Positions 9,272 through 18,390 of a stretch of 64,000 bases of DNA are shown here, piece by piece. The translations under genes were made by a program, and so were the position numbers. The stretch's first letter is position 1. Every line of letters starts with the position of its first letter. This DNA is from Lachnospiraceae bacterium UBA2864 (GTDB lineage Bacteria; Bacillota; Clostridia; Lachnospirales; Lachnospiraceae): positions 133,684-197,683 of the forward strand of contig DEFA01000022.1 in the NCBI GenBank assembly GCA_002350525.1, read 5' to 3'. The notes below the pieces were generated by a model. That model ran no database searches. It had not been told where the DNA came from and worked only from the letters and a program-made list of their open reading frames with translations.

Positions 9272-11035
9272 ATGGAAGATATGAAAGAAAAGGTTAAAAA
9301 GAAATCAGCGCTCGGATGGGTTATGGAATTTGCGGGTATAGACGGCCGAGCATATGTTATAAGCGTGCTGCTGGCTATCATAAGTGTGATCGCGGGATTT
9401 ATACCGTATCTTTTTGTGGCCAAAATAGTTAAGGCACTTATAGACGGCGAGAAAGATATGAAGTTTTACATGGCACAATGTATGTTCATAACTATCTGCT
9501 GGCTGGTGAACAAACTGTTCCATGCGGCATCAACGACCATGTCACATAAAGCGACATTCGGAGTTTTGGGAGAAATAAGGAGAAGGCTTACCAGGAAATT
9601 AAGTCTTATGCCGCTCGGGGATGTATTGGATCAGTCATCAGGATCATATAAGAATACTATTATTGAGAGAGTGGATGCCATGGAGACAACGCTGGCTCAT
9701 ATTATTCCGGAAGTGCTCTCCAATTGTATAGTTCCGGTTGGAATATTCGTTATCATGCTGATGGTAAACTGGAAGCTTGCTCTCATTTCACTTATAAGTG
9801 TTCCTGTAGGCCTTATATTTTTCTGTCTAATGATGGTCGGATCGGGAGAGAGCTTTAACAATACTATAGTAAAGACAAAGGCACTGAATGATACTGCTGT
9901 TGAATATATAAACGGTATTGAGGTAATTAAAGCTTTCGGTAAGTCAAAGGCTTCGTATGAGAAGTTTACAAAAGCGGCGAGAGAAGGCGCAGACTGTTTC
10001 GTAGAATGGATGAGACGTTGTAATCTGTGGCAGAATCTCGCGATGACTATAATGCCGGCGCAGCTTCTTACACTACTGCCGTTTACAGGGTGGTTTTATA
10101 TGACAGGAAGAGTCAGCGGACCGGATGCGATGTTGCTTATAATACTTACTCTTGGCCTTGTTACACCTTTTATGATCGTATCGGGACATATGGACAGTAT
10201 ATCAAAAGTCGGAGCTATAATCGGAGAGGTAACATCAATTCTGGAGAACAGAGAACTTAAACGTCCGAATATTATAAAGCAGCTACCATACGGAAGTGAA
10301 ATAAGAATGGATAATGTCCACTTCGGATATAAGGAAAAGGAAGTGCTGCATGGAATAGGTCTTACAATAAAAGAAGGTACGGTAAATGCACTTGTCGGTC
10401 CTTCGGGTTCGGGAAAATCCACTATTGCAAAGCTCATAGCTTCCTTCTGGGATGTTGACGAGGGATCGATAACATACGGTGGAGTGGATATCAGAGATAT
10501 GCCGCTTGCGGAATATAATAAATATATAGCTTATGTATCTCAGGATAATTATCTGTTTGATGATTCGATTATGAATAATATAAGAATGGGCAGACCTGAT
10601 GCGACGGATGAAGAAGTTATAAATGCGGCAAAAGCCTGCGGATGCCATAAATTTATTATGGACCTTGAAAACGGATATGACACTGTAGCCGGGGGAGCGG
10701 GAGGACATCTCTCGGGAGGAGAGAGACAGCGAATAAGTATCGCCAGAGCAATGCTTAAGAATGCACCGGTGATCATACTTGATGAAGCAACAGCTTATAC
10801 GGATCCGGAGAATGAAGCTCTTGTTCAGCGTTCCGTAGCAAAATTGGTTCGGGGCAGAACGCTGATAGTTATCGCTCACAGGCTTTCAACCATTGCAACG
10901 GCGGATCAGATAATAGTTATAAATGATGGAAGAGTAGAGGCAGCCGGAACACAGGAAGAACTTCTCGAAAACTGTCCGTTATATAAGGAAATGTGGGATG
11001 CACATATATCATCAAGAGATTCGGAGGTGGCATAA
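9272..11035 (+). CDS. ABC transporter, fused permease-ATPase, first member of a pair
   Basis: A 587-residue protein: six-helix membrane domain (about 20-330), then an ATPase domain with Walker A GPSGSGKST, signature LSGGERQR, Walker B VIILDEATAYTD and H-loop IAHRLST. It is the counterpart of the gene at 4708 and directly precedes its partner (stop TAA, then ATG of the next gene). An alternative start at 9281 is possible, because the ribosome site is only AAAAGG and does not decide between them. Substrate is unknown. A siderophore or heme importer of the YbtPQ type and an exporter are both compatible with the fold. Confidence 0.9.
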   Translation: MEDMKEKVKKKSALGWVMEFAGIDGRAYVISVLLAIISVIAGFIPYLFVAKIVKALIDGEKDMKFYMAQCMFITICWLVNKLFHAASTTMSHKATFGVLGEIRRRLTRKLSLMPLGDVLDQSSGSYKNTIIERVDAMETTLAHIIPEVLSNCIVPVGIFVIMLMVNWKLALISLISVPVGLIFFCLMMVGSGESFNNTIVKTKALNDTAVEYINGIEVIKAFGKSKASYEKFTKAAREGADCFVEWMRRCNLWQNLAMTIMPAQLLTLLPFTGWFYMTGRVSGPDAMLLIILTLGLVTPFMIVSGHMDSISKVGAIIGEVTSILENRELKRPNIIKQLPYGSEIRMDNVHFGYKEKEVLHGIGLTIKEGTVNALVGPSGSGKSTIAKLIASFWDVDEGSITYGGVDIRDMPLAEYNKYIAYVSQDNYLFDDSIMNNIRMGRPDATDEEVINAAKACGCHKFIMDLENGYDTVAGGAGGHLSGGERQRISIARAMLKNAPVIILDEATAYTDPENEALVQRSVAKLVRGRTLIVIAHRLSTIATADQIIVINDGRVEAAGTQEELLENCPLYKEMWDAHISSRDSEVA

Positions 11036-12772
11036 ATGTTTAATACACTCAAGACATATTACGGCTTTTGCAATAAGATAAACAGAACCAAACTTCTTAA
11101 GGCAATGTTCCTCGGAGTTCTTAAAGCGATATTTGCAACTCTCAGGATTCCTGCTATAGCGGTTATTCTTCAGGGCATTCTGGATCATAATATGTCCATG
11201 AGGAATGTGTGGACTTCGCTTGGAATAATGTGTATATCCCTGCTTGGTCAGATACTTGTAGGACTTAAGACCACTATGCTGCAGACGGAAGCGGGATATA
11301 ATACATGTTCCGAAAAACGTATAGAGATAGCGGAACATTTAAGATATCTTCCCATGGGATTTTTCAATGCAAACAGTCTCGGAAGGATAACAAATCTTAC
11401 GACTAATACCATGGAGCAGATGGCTGATGTGGCAACTCTTGTGGTAATGATGACAACTCAGGGTATAGTAACCACGGGTGTAATATTCTTATTCATATTA
11501 TTCTTTGATGTGAGAATTGCACTCATAATTCTTGCGGGGATTCTTCTTTTTTCTTTCTGTAATACAAGGATGCAGAAGGCAACGAAACCTGCCGCACCGA
11601 GAAAAGCGAAAGCAGATGAAAGTCTTGTCAGTGCGGTCATTGAATATGTGCAGGGAATAGCGGAAGTTAAGAATTATAATCTCACAGATAAAACCGCTGA
11701 AAAACTTGAAAACGCAATAGTTGAGAAACAGGCCGCTGACACAAATATGGAGTTTACGGTTGTGCCTTACATGTGCCTTCAGGGAATAGTGACTAAGCTT
11801 ACGGGAGTTGTAATGTGCATCATGTCGGTAAGCTTCTATCTTAACGGAACAATGCCGCTTCTATATGCAGTTCTTATGGTTATTTCATCTTTTATGGTAT
11901 ATGAGAGTCTTGATCTTATGGGAAGCTTTTCGGCACTTATGAGAAATGTAAATATCATAGTGAGTCAGGCTAATGAAGTGTTGGCATTACCACCGATGGA
12001 TATAGAGGGTGAGGATATAGAACCGAAGAATAAGGACATCGAATTAAGAAATGTATCCTTTGCATATGACGATAAAACCATTATCGACGACATTTCCGTG
12101 AGAATCCCGGAGAAGACCACAACAGCAATAGTCGGTCCGTCGGGCGGAGGAAAAACAACACTTACAAATCTTATGGCAAGATTCTGGGATGTGAAGAGCG
12201 GTGAGGTCCTTCTCGGAAACCGTAATGTAAAAGACTACAGCTTTGACAGCCTTATGAAAAATTTCAGTTTTGTTTTCCAGAGGGTATATCTGTTTGAAGA
12301 CACCATAGCAAATAATATTCGATTCGGTAATCCGAATGCTTCCATGGATAAGGTTATGGAAGCGGCAAAGAAGGCCCGTTGTCATGACTTTATAATGAGC
12401 CTTCCGGAAGGATACGATACGGTGATCGGTGAAGGAGGAGCTTCTCTTTCGGGAGGAGAAAAGCAGCGAATATCCATAGCAAGAGCTATCATGAAGGACA
12501 GTCCGATCATCATTCTTGATGAGGCAACGGCAAATGTTGATCCGGAGAATGAGGCTGAGCTCACCAAGGCTGTTGAAGAACTGACCAGAGATAAAACGAT
12601 CATCATGATAGCGCACAGATTAAAAACAGTAAGAAATGCAGATCAGATCCTGGTGGTAGACGGAGGCCGTATAGTTCAGAAGGGAACTCATGAGGAGCTT
12701 CTAAGCAGAGAGGGAATATATAAGAACTTTGTTACAGACAGGCAGGAAGCGGTTTCATGGAAACTTGCTTAA
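11036..12772 (+). CDS. ABC transporter, fused permease-ATPase, second member of a pair
   Basis: A 578-residue protein with six membrane helices and an ATPase domain carrying Walker A GPSGGGKTT, signature LSGGEKQR, Walker B IIILDEATANVD and H-loop IAHRLKT. GGAGGT lies just before the ATG, inside the end of the upstream gene, so the two subunits are translationally coupled. It is a paralogue of 6516. The duplicated pair arrangement (4708/6516 and 9272/11036) indicates an ancient local duplication or two acquisitions of related importers. Confidence 0.9.
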   Translation: MFNTLKTYYGFCNKINRTKLLKAMFLGVLKAIFATLRIPAIAVILQGILDHNMSMRNVWTSLGIMCISLLGQILVGLKTTMLQTEAGYNTCSEKRIEIAEHLRYLPMGFFNANSLGRITNLTTNTMEQMADVATLVVMMTTQGIVTTGVIFLFILFFDVRIALIILAGILLFSFCNTRMQKATKPAAPRKAKADESLVSAVIEYVQGIAEVKNYNLTDKTAEKLENAIVEKQAADTNMEFTVVPYMCLQGIVTKLTGVVMCIMSVSFYLNGTMPLLYAVLMVISSFMVYESLDLMGSFSALMRNVNIIVSQANEVLALPPMDIEGEDIEPKNKDIELRNVSFAYDDKTIIDDISVRIPEKTTTAIVGPSGGGKTTLTNLMARFWDVKSGEVLLGNRNVKDYSFDSLMKNFSFVFQRVYLFEDTIANNIRFGNPNASMDKVMEAAKKARCHDFIMSLPEGYDTVIGEGGASLSGGEKQRISIARAIMKDSPIIILDEATANVDPENEAELTKAVEELTRDKTIIMIAHRLKTVRNADQILVVDGGRIVQKGTHEELLSREGIYKNFVTDRQEAVSWKLA

Positions 12773-12817
12773 AGAGACCTATAGCCCGGAAAAATATAAA
12801 TGAGGGGGACTGACGAT

Positions 12818-13462
12818 ATGATGAAATATAAAGGAACTTTTATAAAGGCTTTTCCTATTATGATCAGAAAGTTCATGAACGAACAATACGGTAAAACGAT
12901 AACAAAGAAGGCTTTGAAAAAAGCACCGGCTATATATAGGGATATGCTAAATAAGGTAGATGACATAGGGGAGGATAATCCTATGGCAGGCAACATATAT
13001 ATGGCATTTGTTTTTATGGCAATATGGAAAGCGGCAGACGGTGCTATCAGTCCTGACAGCTTCAGAGTAGTGGTAAGAAGATTTCTGACAGAATCCTTTG
13101 CGAGGAAATTTATCGGTAAAAGTGATATGAATAAACCGGAGGATGTTAAAAAAGCAAAAGAAAAGTTCAGAAATATTCAGGCGTGGGCAGACGCTCATCC
13201 TCAGTATAAAGATAAAACCTGGGATTTTAATTTTGATGAGTCAAGGCATAAGGACGGAAGCTTTTATTATTTCACAAGATGTCCGCTTAATAATTTTGCA
13301 AGAAAATACGGTTATCTGGATATCCTTCCGGTTTGTTGTGAGCTGGATTATATAATTACGGAAGCGTCCCACGGAAAACTGATAAGAGAGTATACTCTGG
13401 CAGAAGGCGGTTCTATATGTGATTATTGGATAGTGCCGGATAAAATGAAGAATCCGGAATGA
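12818..13462 (+). CDS. L-2-amino-thiazoline-4-carboxylate hydrolase (ATC hydrolase) family protein
   Basis: About 214 residues. The C-terminal third has the family pattern RCPLNNFARKYGYLDILPVC, then a His-Gly-Lys-Leu-Ile-Arg motif, and a closing CDYWIV. The founding enzyme opens a thiazoline ring on the way to cysteine. Most genomic homologues, including this one, have untested activity. The start at 12818 follows GAGGGGG by 9 bases. It trails an ABC pair by 45 bases, so it is probably the last gene of that operon. Three more paralogues occur at 26878, 27520 and 41597. A role in breaking a thiazoline-containing iron chelate after uptake is a hypothesis from context. Confidence 0.82.
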   Translation: MMKYKGTFIKAFPIMIRKFMNEQYGKTITKKALKKAPAIYRDMLNKVDDIGEDNPMAGNIYMAFVFMAIWKAADGAISPDSFRVVVRRFLTESFARKFIGKSDMNKPEDVKKAKEKFRNIQAWADAHPQYKDKTWDFNFDESRHKDGSFYYFTRCPLNNFARKYGYLDILPVCCELDYIITEASHGKLIREYTLAEGGSICDYWIVPDKMKNPE

Positions 13463-13525
13463 TACCTGATATTTTGTAGTTTCTTCTGGAACCTGAGAGG
13501 GTGTTATACGAAGTTGACCTTGCTT

Positions 13526-13603
13526 ATAAAGGATATAAGGGAAAGATAAAAACACGTTAATATATTTTACAATCATGGCTGTCAGCTCGTGCTTGACAGC
13601 CAT
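13526..13603. repeat. Composite repeat: relic of a TetR 3' end, with a terminator hairpin
   Basis: Bases 13526-13557 are identical over 32 bases to 19086-19117. Bases 13562-13589 are identical over 28 bases to 22432-22459, the end of the minus-strand TetR gene. Read on the minus strand the whole segment encodes HELTAMIVKYINVFLSF, matching that regulator's tail ELTAMIVKY. The hairpin GGCTGTCA/TGACAGCC (13578-13602), followed by ATTTT, can also end the ATC-hydrolase transcript. Confidence 0.7.
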
Positions 13604-13660
13604 TTTAAATTGAATTTTTATGCGTATCAGTGAGTGGTTAAATTAGACTAACATTTATTA

Positions 13661-13721
13661 TTGACATTTATCAACACGAATAATATAATCATCATATGAA
13701 CAAAATATAAAAATGGTCACA
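13661..13721 (+). promoter_or_regulatory. Promoter and degenerate TetR operator
   Basis: TTGACA (13661-13666) and TATAAT (13684-13689) are 17 bases apart. The stretch from 13689 (ATCATATGAAC, A/T spacer, TGGTCAC) aligns with the tandem operators at 18274-18350 of the paralogous TetR at 18391. A weak iron-box-like palindrome (GGTTAAA-TTAG-ACTAACA) lies at 13636-13653, upstream of the -35. Confidence 0.65.
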
Positions 13722-13731
13722 AGGAGTAATT

Positions 13732-14325
13732 ATGCCAAAACGAGTTTTTGCAGAAGGGGAGAAAGAACAGCTTAAGTTTACGATGCTTGAAGCAGGATTC
13801 CCTTTGCTTAAAAAATATGGGATGACCCATACGACAATATCAAAGATCACGGAAGCGGCAGGAATCGCCAAGGGGACATTCTACCATTTTTGGAAGAATA
13901 AGGAAGAATACATGGCGGACCTTATACAGTATCACAGACAGAAGATGATTCCTGTTCTCATAAGTGAGGATGTTTTAAAAGGTGAAAGAAAACTTGGGGA
14001 AGAAGATGCCCGTAAGTATCTTTACGCAATCGTAGATGAAGAGATAAGTATCTATCCACACCTGACTCTTGAGGATGAAGCGAAATTATTTAAGAATACT
14101 GATATCTTTGAACCTGATATCGAGAAGGAAAGTGCTATTACAAGCGGGCTTCTTCAACATCTTGATAATGTCAGGAAGGATGTAAATCTCCCGCTGATAG
14201 CAAATATGAGCAAGCTTCTGGTAATCGCATCGGAGTCAAGAGAAGAGCTTCATGAAGCTGTATATAAGGAGACTATCGATACGATGGTGAATGCAATATT
14301 AAATCTTATATTTGAAAGAGGATGA
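13732..14325 (+). CDS. TetR-family transcriptional regulator
   Basis: A 197-residue protein. Its DNA-binding domain is ISKITEAAGIAKGTFYHFWK near residues 35-55. It is a clear paralogue of the regulator at 18391 (shared MPxRVF start, SKITxxxGIxKxTFYxFxxxKEEY). AAGGAG precedes the ATG by 6 bases. It is followed after 3 bases by the hydrolase at 14329, then an ABC-FtsX pair, so it most likely represses that four-gene operon and itself. The ligand is unknown. Confidence 0.9.
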   Translation: MPKRVFAEGEKEQLKFTMLEAGFPLLKKYGMTHTTISKITEAAGIAKGTFYHFWKNKEEYMADLIQYHRQKMIPVLISEDVLKGERKLGEEDARKYLYAIVDEEISIYPHLTLEDEAKLFKNTDIFEPDIEKESAITSGLLQHLDNVRKDVNLPLIANMSKLLVIASESREELHEAVYKETIDTMVNAILNLIFERG

Positions 14326-14328
14326 AAC

Positions 14329-15243
14329 ATGATTAAAGAAAAGATAACCAAAGGTTTTTATGGTTGTTATTGGCCAAGAGAAGGCTCACACGCAGCACTC
14401 ATTGCTATGCTCGGAGATGACTGCGAAGATTATATGGCAAAGACTGCTGTAAAGTGGATTCACAAAAAGTATGGTGTCAGTGTAATGACTATGTCCCCTG
14501 CTCACAAGGATTACGGTCATCACAATATGCCCGTGGAACGAATAGGAAATGCCATAGAATATATGAGACGAAAAGGTATAAGGAAATTCGGAATCGTCGG
14601 AGCGTCCACTACAGGAATGCTTTCTCTTGTGGCAGCGTCTTACTATCCGGAGATAACGCTCACGATGGCACTATCACCCAGCGACTTTATCATGGAGGGG
14701 TTCTATCGGGGCAAGAGGGATGGTTTTTCGGAGTGGCCGGGCGAGAATGAGTCTACTTTGACCTGGCAGGGAAAACCGCTTCCGTATCTGCCCTATGCCT
14801 ATCGACATCCCGAATACGGACAGAAGATAAAGGAAGAATCCAAAGCAGGCGGAGATATGGTGGCTTCACGGAAATTATTCGATGAATCAGAGAGACTACA
14901 TCCTGTTAAAGAGGAAGAGAAAATCAAAGTTGAAAGAATAAAGGGAAAACTGCTTCTTATAGGGGCAGAAGATGATGTTCTGTGGGATACCGCCAGATAT
15001 ATCAGGCGCATGGAACAACGCCTTAAAGAAAAGGAGAGTGAGTGTGTACCGGAGGTCCTTATCTATAAGCACGGAACTCACTTTGTATTCCCGGAGAGCT
15101 TCCTTAAAGCTATCCTTCCCATAGGCAGCGGTTTGCTTATACGTGTATTCAGAGCAGGAAAAGAATATCCCGCAGAATGCAGAAGAACAAGAGAAGATAT
15201 AGATCGCAGGATGTCTAAAGCAATAAAAGAATGGAAGAAGTGA
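14329..15243 (+). CDS. Alpha/beta hydrolase, acyl-CoA thioesterase C-terminal-like
   Basis: A 304-residue cytosolic protein with an alpha/beta-hydrolase core of the BAAT_C (bile-acid-CoA:amino-acid N-acyltransferase/acyl-CoA thioester hydrolase) type. The nucleophile elbow is GASTTG near residue 94. The acid is in IGAEDDVLWD near residue 210 and the His in KHGTHFVFPE near 250. The nucleophile is Ser rather than Cys. It sits between a TetR gene and an ABC-FtsX pair in one tight operon, which suggests inactivation of an exported or toxic acylated compound. Its substrate is not predictable. Confidence 0.78.
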   Translation: MIKEKITKGFYGCYWPREGSHAALIAMLGDDCEDYMAKTAVKWIHKKYGVSVMTMSPAHKDYGHHNMPVERIGNAIEYMRRKGIRKFGIVGASTTGMLSLVAASYYPEITLTMALSPSDFIMEGFYRGKRDGFSEWPGENESTLTWQGKPLPYLPYAYRHPEYGQKIKEESKAGGDMVASRKLFDESERLHPVKEEEKIKVERIKGKLLLIGAEDDVLWDTARYIRRMEQRLKEKESECVPEVLIYKHGTHFVFPESFLKAILPIGSGLLIRVFRAGKEYPAECRRTREDIDRRMSKAIKEWKK

Positions 15244-15254
15244 GGAAAGAATAA

Positions 15255-15953
15255 TTGGAACATATATCGATAAGAAATATTTCGCGTAAATACGGACAGG
15301 GAGAATCTGAAGTCAGAGCTTTGGATGATGTGAGTCTTGATATCTCTAAAGGAGAGGTTTGTGTTATCCTCGGGCCTTCCGGTTCAGGCAAGAGTACTTT
15401 ACTCAACATGATCGGCGGACTTGACCATGCAGACTGCGGAACGATAGATGTAGACGGATCGGAGATTACCGCACTGAACAAAAAACAACTTACTGATTAC
15501 CGCAGGAATAAACTCGGAATGGTCTTTCAGGCATATAATCTGATTCCGGAACTGAATGTTATAGAAAATGTAAAAGTGGTAAAGGATATAGCAAAATCAC
15601 CGCTCAATGAAATGGAACTTCTTCAGGTTCTTGGTCTCGAAAAGTATATGACACATTTTCCGTCGGAACTTTCGGGAGGACAGCAGCAAAGATGCTCGAT
15701 AGCAAGGGCACTCGTGAAGAATCCGGCACTCCTACTGTGTGATGAACTGACCGGTGCACTTGATTCTTCATCGACAAGGGATGTTCTTCAGGTCCTTCAG
15801 ACGATAAATGAGAAATATAACACAACAATCGTAATGATAACTCATGACGAGAGAATAGCAGGCATGGCGGACAGGCTGGTCCGCATCAAAGACGGAAGAA
15901 TCGTGGAGAATATTACCAAAGAAAGATTAAAGGTGGAGGAACTCGGAATATGA
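15255..15953 (+). CDS. ABC transporter ATP-binding protein (MacB/LolD-like)
   Basis: A 232-residue ATPase with Walker A GPSGSGKST, signature LSGGQQQR, Walker B LLLCDELTGALD and H-loop THDE. In Walker B the usual DEP is DEL, with the catalytic Glu kept. It starts with TTG at 15255, 5 bases after GAGGAAAG. Its end overlaps the start of the permease by the ATGA type. ATPases of this group drive FtsX-like permeases that extrude peptides, lipoproteins or antibiotics rather than transport through a pore. Confidence 0.9.
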   Translation: MEHISIRNISRKYGQGESEVRALDDVSLDISKGEVCVILGPSGSGKSTLLNMIGGLDHADCGTIDVDGSEITALNKKQLTDYRRNKLGMVFQAYNLIPELNVIENVKVVKDIAKSPLNEMELLQVLGLEKYMTHFPSELSGGQQQRCSIARALVKNPALLLCDELTGALDSSSTRDVLQVLQTINEKYNTTIVMITHDERIAGMADRLVRIKDGRIVENITKERLKVEELGI

Positions 15954-18214
15954 CACTTGATCGTAAAACATTTCGATCCGTCCGTAAGAGGTTATCCTTT
16001 TATCTTGTTACCGGATTTCTTACCATAGTGGCGGTAACAATGCTTGTAGGTGCGCTTACGACCGCCAACACGATAGGTGCGAACGGGGAGGAGATATACG
16101 GTAAGCTTAATGTAGAAGATGTACAGTTTGTAACAGAAAGTGATATAACAGATGAAGACCTCTTTCGGTATGAATCTGAATTCAACCTTATATTGGAACA
16201 GCAGAAATATACAGATATCACGATTGAAGATAATACCATAAGGCTGTTCAGAGAGTCCTCTAAGATCAATCTTTCATGGATATTCGAGATTGAAGACGGA
16301 GTAAGCGAAGAAGTTGTTTCATCAAGTGCTTCGGACGGTTTTGTATATATCTGTAAAAAATATGGCAATGCAAAAGATATTCATATAGGTGATGAAATAG
16401 TTCTGGGAAATGAGAGGTTAACGGTCGGAGGTTACGTACTTCGTCCCGACTATCTTAATACGCTTAAGGATTTAACGGAGACCATAGGAGACTATTCTCA
16501 TTTTACAATAGCAGTTGTTAATGAAGATACTTATGAAGCGGTTCTTCGTTCTGATCCAACTCTTTCGGAAAATAAATATTACAGCGTAGTCTTTAAAGAT
16601 AGCAGTAAGATCAATCCTTTCAGACAAGATCTTTACGCAGACTACAGACCTATCGAGTATTTCAATGCGGATGCTAACTCCAGGATATCAACATTCAGGA
16701 GTGAGGTGGTTTTACTTAAAGGGGAGTTTTCTTCTTATAGCATTATACTTTTTGTGCTGGTTATGGTTATAGTTGCATTTATGCTTTCACGAATAATAGA
16801 AGGAGAAGCTGTTAATATCGGAACGCTGAAAGCACTTGGATACAAAGTGAGTGAGCTGAGCAGACACTACATGATTTACGCTCTTATCCCTTCGGTTATC
16901 GGAGGTCTTCTGGGAGTAATTGCGGGAATTCCGTTCTCGCGGGTGTTTTCCGCGTATTTCTTTAATGATGTTGACAGTTTTCCTTACAGTGTAAGATACA
17001 AGATATCATATATGATCATCGCATTCATTTTGCCTGTCATATTCAATATGGTCATTTCTGTTATATTAACCTCTGTTTTACTTCGTAAGGATGCCTCTTT
17101 GCTTATGAAGAAAGGAAAGACGGTGAGAAAGGTCAGGAAGATCCTGAGTGGTTCGGGACTTAAGTTTAAGACTGTGTATATGCTTCGTGTCCTTATTGGA
17201 AATCCCGTCCGGACATTGGTGTTCATTATAGGCATGACTGTTGCGAGCATGATAATCCTTCTGGGAGGAATGTGTCAGGATTCGCAAAGAAATGTACTCG
17301 AGAATGTCCTTCCCGACATGATGGGAGATGCAAAATATGAAACCGGATTAAAAACTTTTCATACAGGTGAAATTGAGAATGGGCAGACTCTTATCGATGT
17401 AATGTTCGAGGTTCCGGATACTACGGCAGGGTTCAACCTGATCGGCTATGATGAGGACAATACTCTGCTCAAAAGAGAATCGGTATCAGGCAACCCTCTT
17501 ACCTATGGTGAATACTATATGACGACGGGAGCGGCAAATTATTACGGAATCAAAGCAGGTGATGATTTCACTTTCGTTCATAGGATAACTGGAGAGAAGA
17601 CTACTGTTAAGATAGACGATATTATAGATAATGATGCTCTTCGCCTGCTGATTACCAGTAAGGAAAATGCTGCGCGGATCGTGGGAGTGTCGCCGGACGA
17701 ATATAACAATATATTAAGTACTGTGCCTGTTGATGTTCCTTCGGAAGAGATAATTAAGATTGCTGATTTTGATTCATACATGGATTCCTTCGAACAGGCA
17801 CTTGCTACGACGAAGGTTGTATATGCAATACTGCTTACGGTCGGAATCGTTGTGTGTATTCTTATGGTAAATCTTCTCTCGGGTATGATAATCGATGAGA
17901 ATAGAAGAAATGTTTCTATGCTTAAGGTGCTGGGTTATCATGGACAGGAGATCAGGGGAATAATACTTCGTCCGAATCATCTGCTTTTGCCGTGTTGTTA
18001 TATTATTGCAATCCCTCTAACTATATATATGACAAAACTGCTGATGCTCGGTTCTGCTGAGTATTCGGGTGTATATATCGATGTTGTGGTTAAACCTTTT
18101 ACGTTGATACTGTACTTTTTTATAGTCGTTGGATCTTATATAGTGTCACTGTATTTCGGAAGCCGTAAGCTAGAAAGGGTTGATATGGCGGAGAGTCTAA
18201 AGCAGGAGGATTAG
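15950..18214 (+). CDS. FtsX-like ABC permease
   Basis: A 754-residue membrane protein. One N-terminal helix (about 15-40) is followed by a large extracellular region, then an FtsX core of three helices (about 260-390), a second extracellular region (about 430-610), and a second FtsX core (about 620-745). This is the duplicated layout of Firmicute MacB-like permeases. It partners with the ATPase whose gene overlaps it by 4 bases. The linked TetR and hydrolase suggest drug or peptide export. Substrate unknown. Confidence 0.88.
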   Translation: MTLDRKTFRSVRKRLSFYLVTGFLTIVAVTMLVGALTTANTIGANGEEIYGKLNVEDVQFVTESDITDEDLFRYESEFNLILEQQKYTDITIEDNTIRLFRESSKINLSWIFEIEDGVSEEVVSSSASDGFVYICKKYGNAKDIHIGDEIVLGNERLTVGGYVLRPDYLNTLKDLTETIGDYSHFTIAVVNEDTYEAVLRSDPTLSENKYYSVVFKDSSKINPFRQDLYADYRPIEYFNADANSRISTFRSEVVLLKGEFSSYSIILFVLVMVIVAFMLSRIIEGEAVNIGTLKALGYKVSELSRHYMIYALIPSVIGGLLGVIAGIPFSRVFSAYFFNDVDSFPYSVRYKISYMIIAFILPVIFNMVISVILTSVLLRKDASLLMKKGKTVRKVRKILSGSGLKFKTVYMLRVLIGNPVRTLVFIIGMTVASMIILLGGMCQDSQRNVLENVLPDMMGDAKYETGLKTFHTGEIENGQTLIDVMFEVPDTTAGFNLIGYDEDNTLLKRESVSGNPLTYGEYYMTTGAANYYGIKAGDDFTFVHRITGEKTTVKIDDIIDNDALRLLITSKENAARIVGVSPDEYNNILSTVPVDVPSEEIIKIADFDSYMDSFEQALATTKVVYAILLTVGIVVCILMVNLLSGMIIDENRRNVSMLKVLGYHGQEIRGIILRPNHLLLPCCYIIAIPLTIYMTKLLMLGSAEYSGVYIDVVVKPFTLILYFFIVVGSYIVSLYFGSRKLERVDMAESLKQED

Positions 18215-18243
18215 ATACACCTATTATCCGACAAATAAAGTTA

Positions 18244-18350
18244 TTGACATTTAACCAGATTTAATATATATTAATCATGCGACCAAAATATTAAAGTGGT
18301 CGCATGATTTTTGCTTCTTATGCGACCAAAAGTCAGAAATGGTCGCATGA
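18244..18350 (+). promoter_or_regulatory. Promoter with two tandem TetR operators
   Basis: TTGACA (18244-18249) and TATATT (18267-18272) are 17 bases apart. Immediately downstream are two palindromes. The first has ATCATGCGACCA (18274-18285) and its exact complement (18297-18308). The second has ATGCGACCA (18320-18328) and TGGTCGCAT (18340-18348). They must be the operators of the TetR gene that starts at 18391. Confidence 0.85.
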
Positions 18351-18390
18351 TTTACCGGACGTCAGGTGAAAATTAAGGAGGTTGAGCTTT

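Noticed and set aside
13636..13653. GGTTAAA-TTAG-ACTAACA as a firm iron box
   Set aside because: Three or more mismatches and a position upstream of the -35. Mentioned only as weak similarity.
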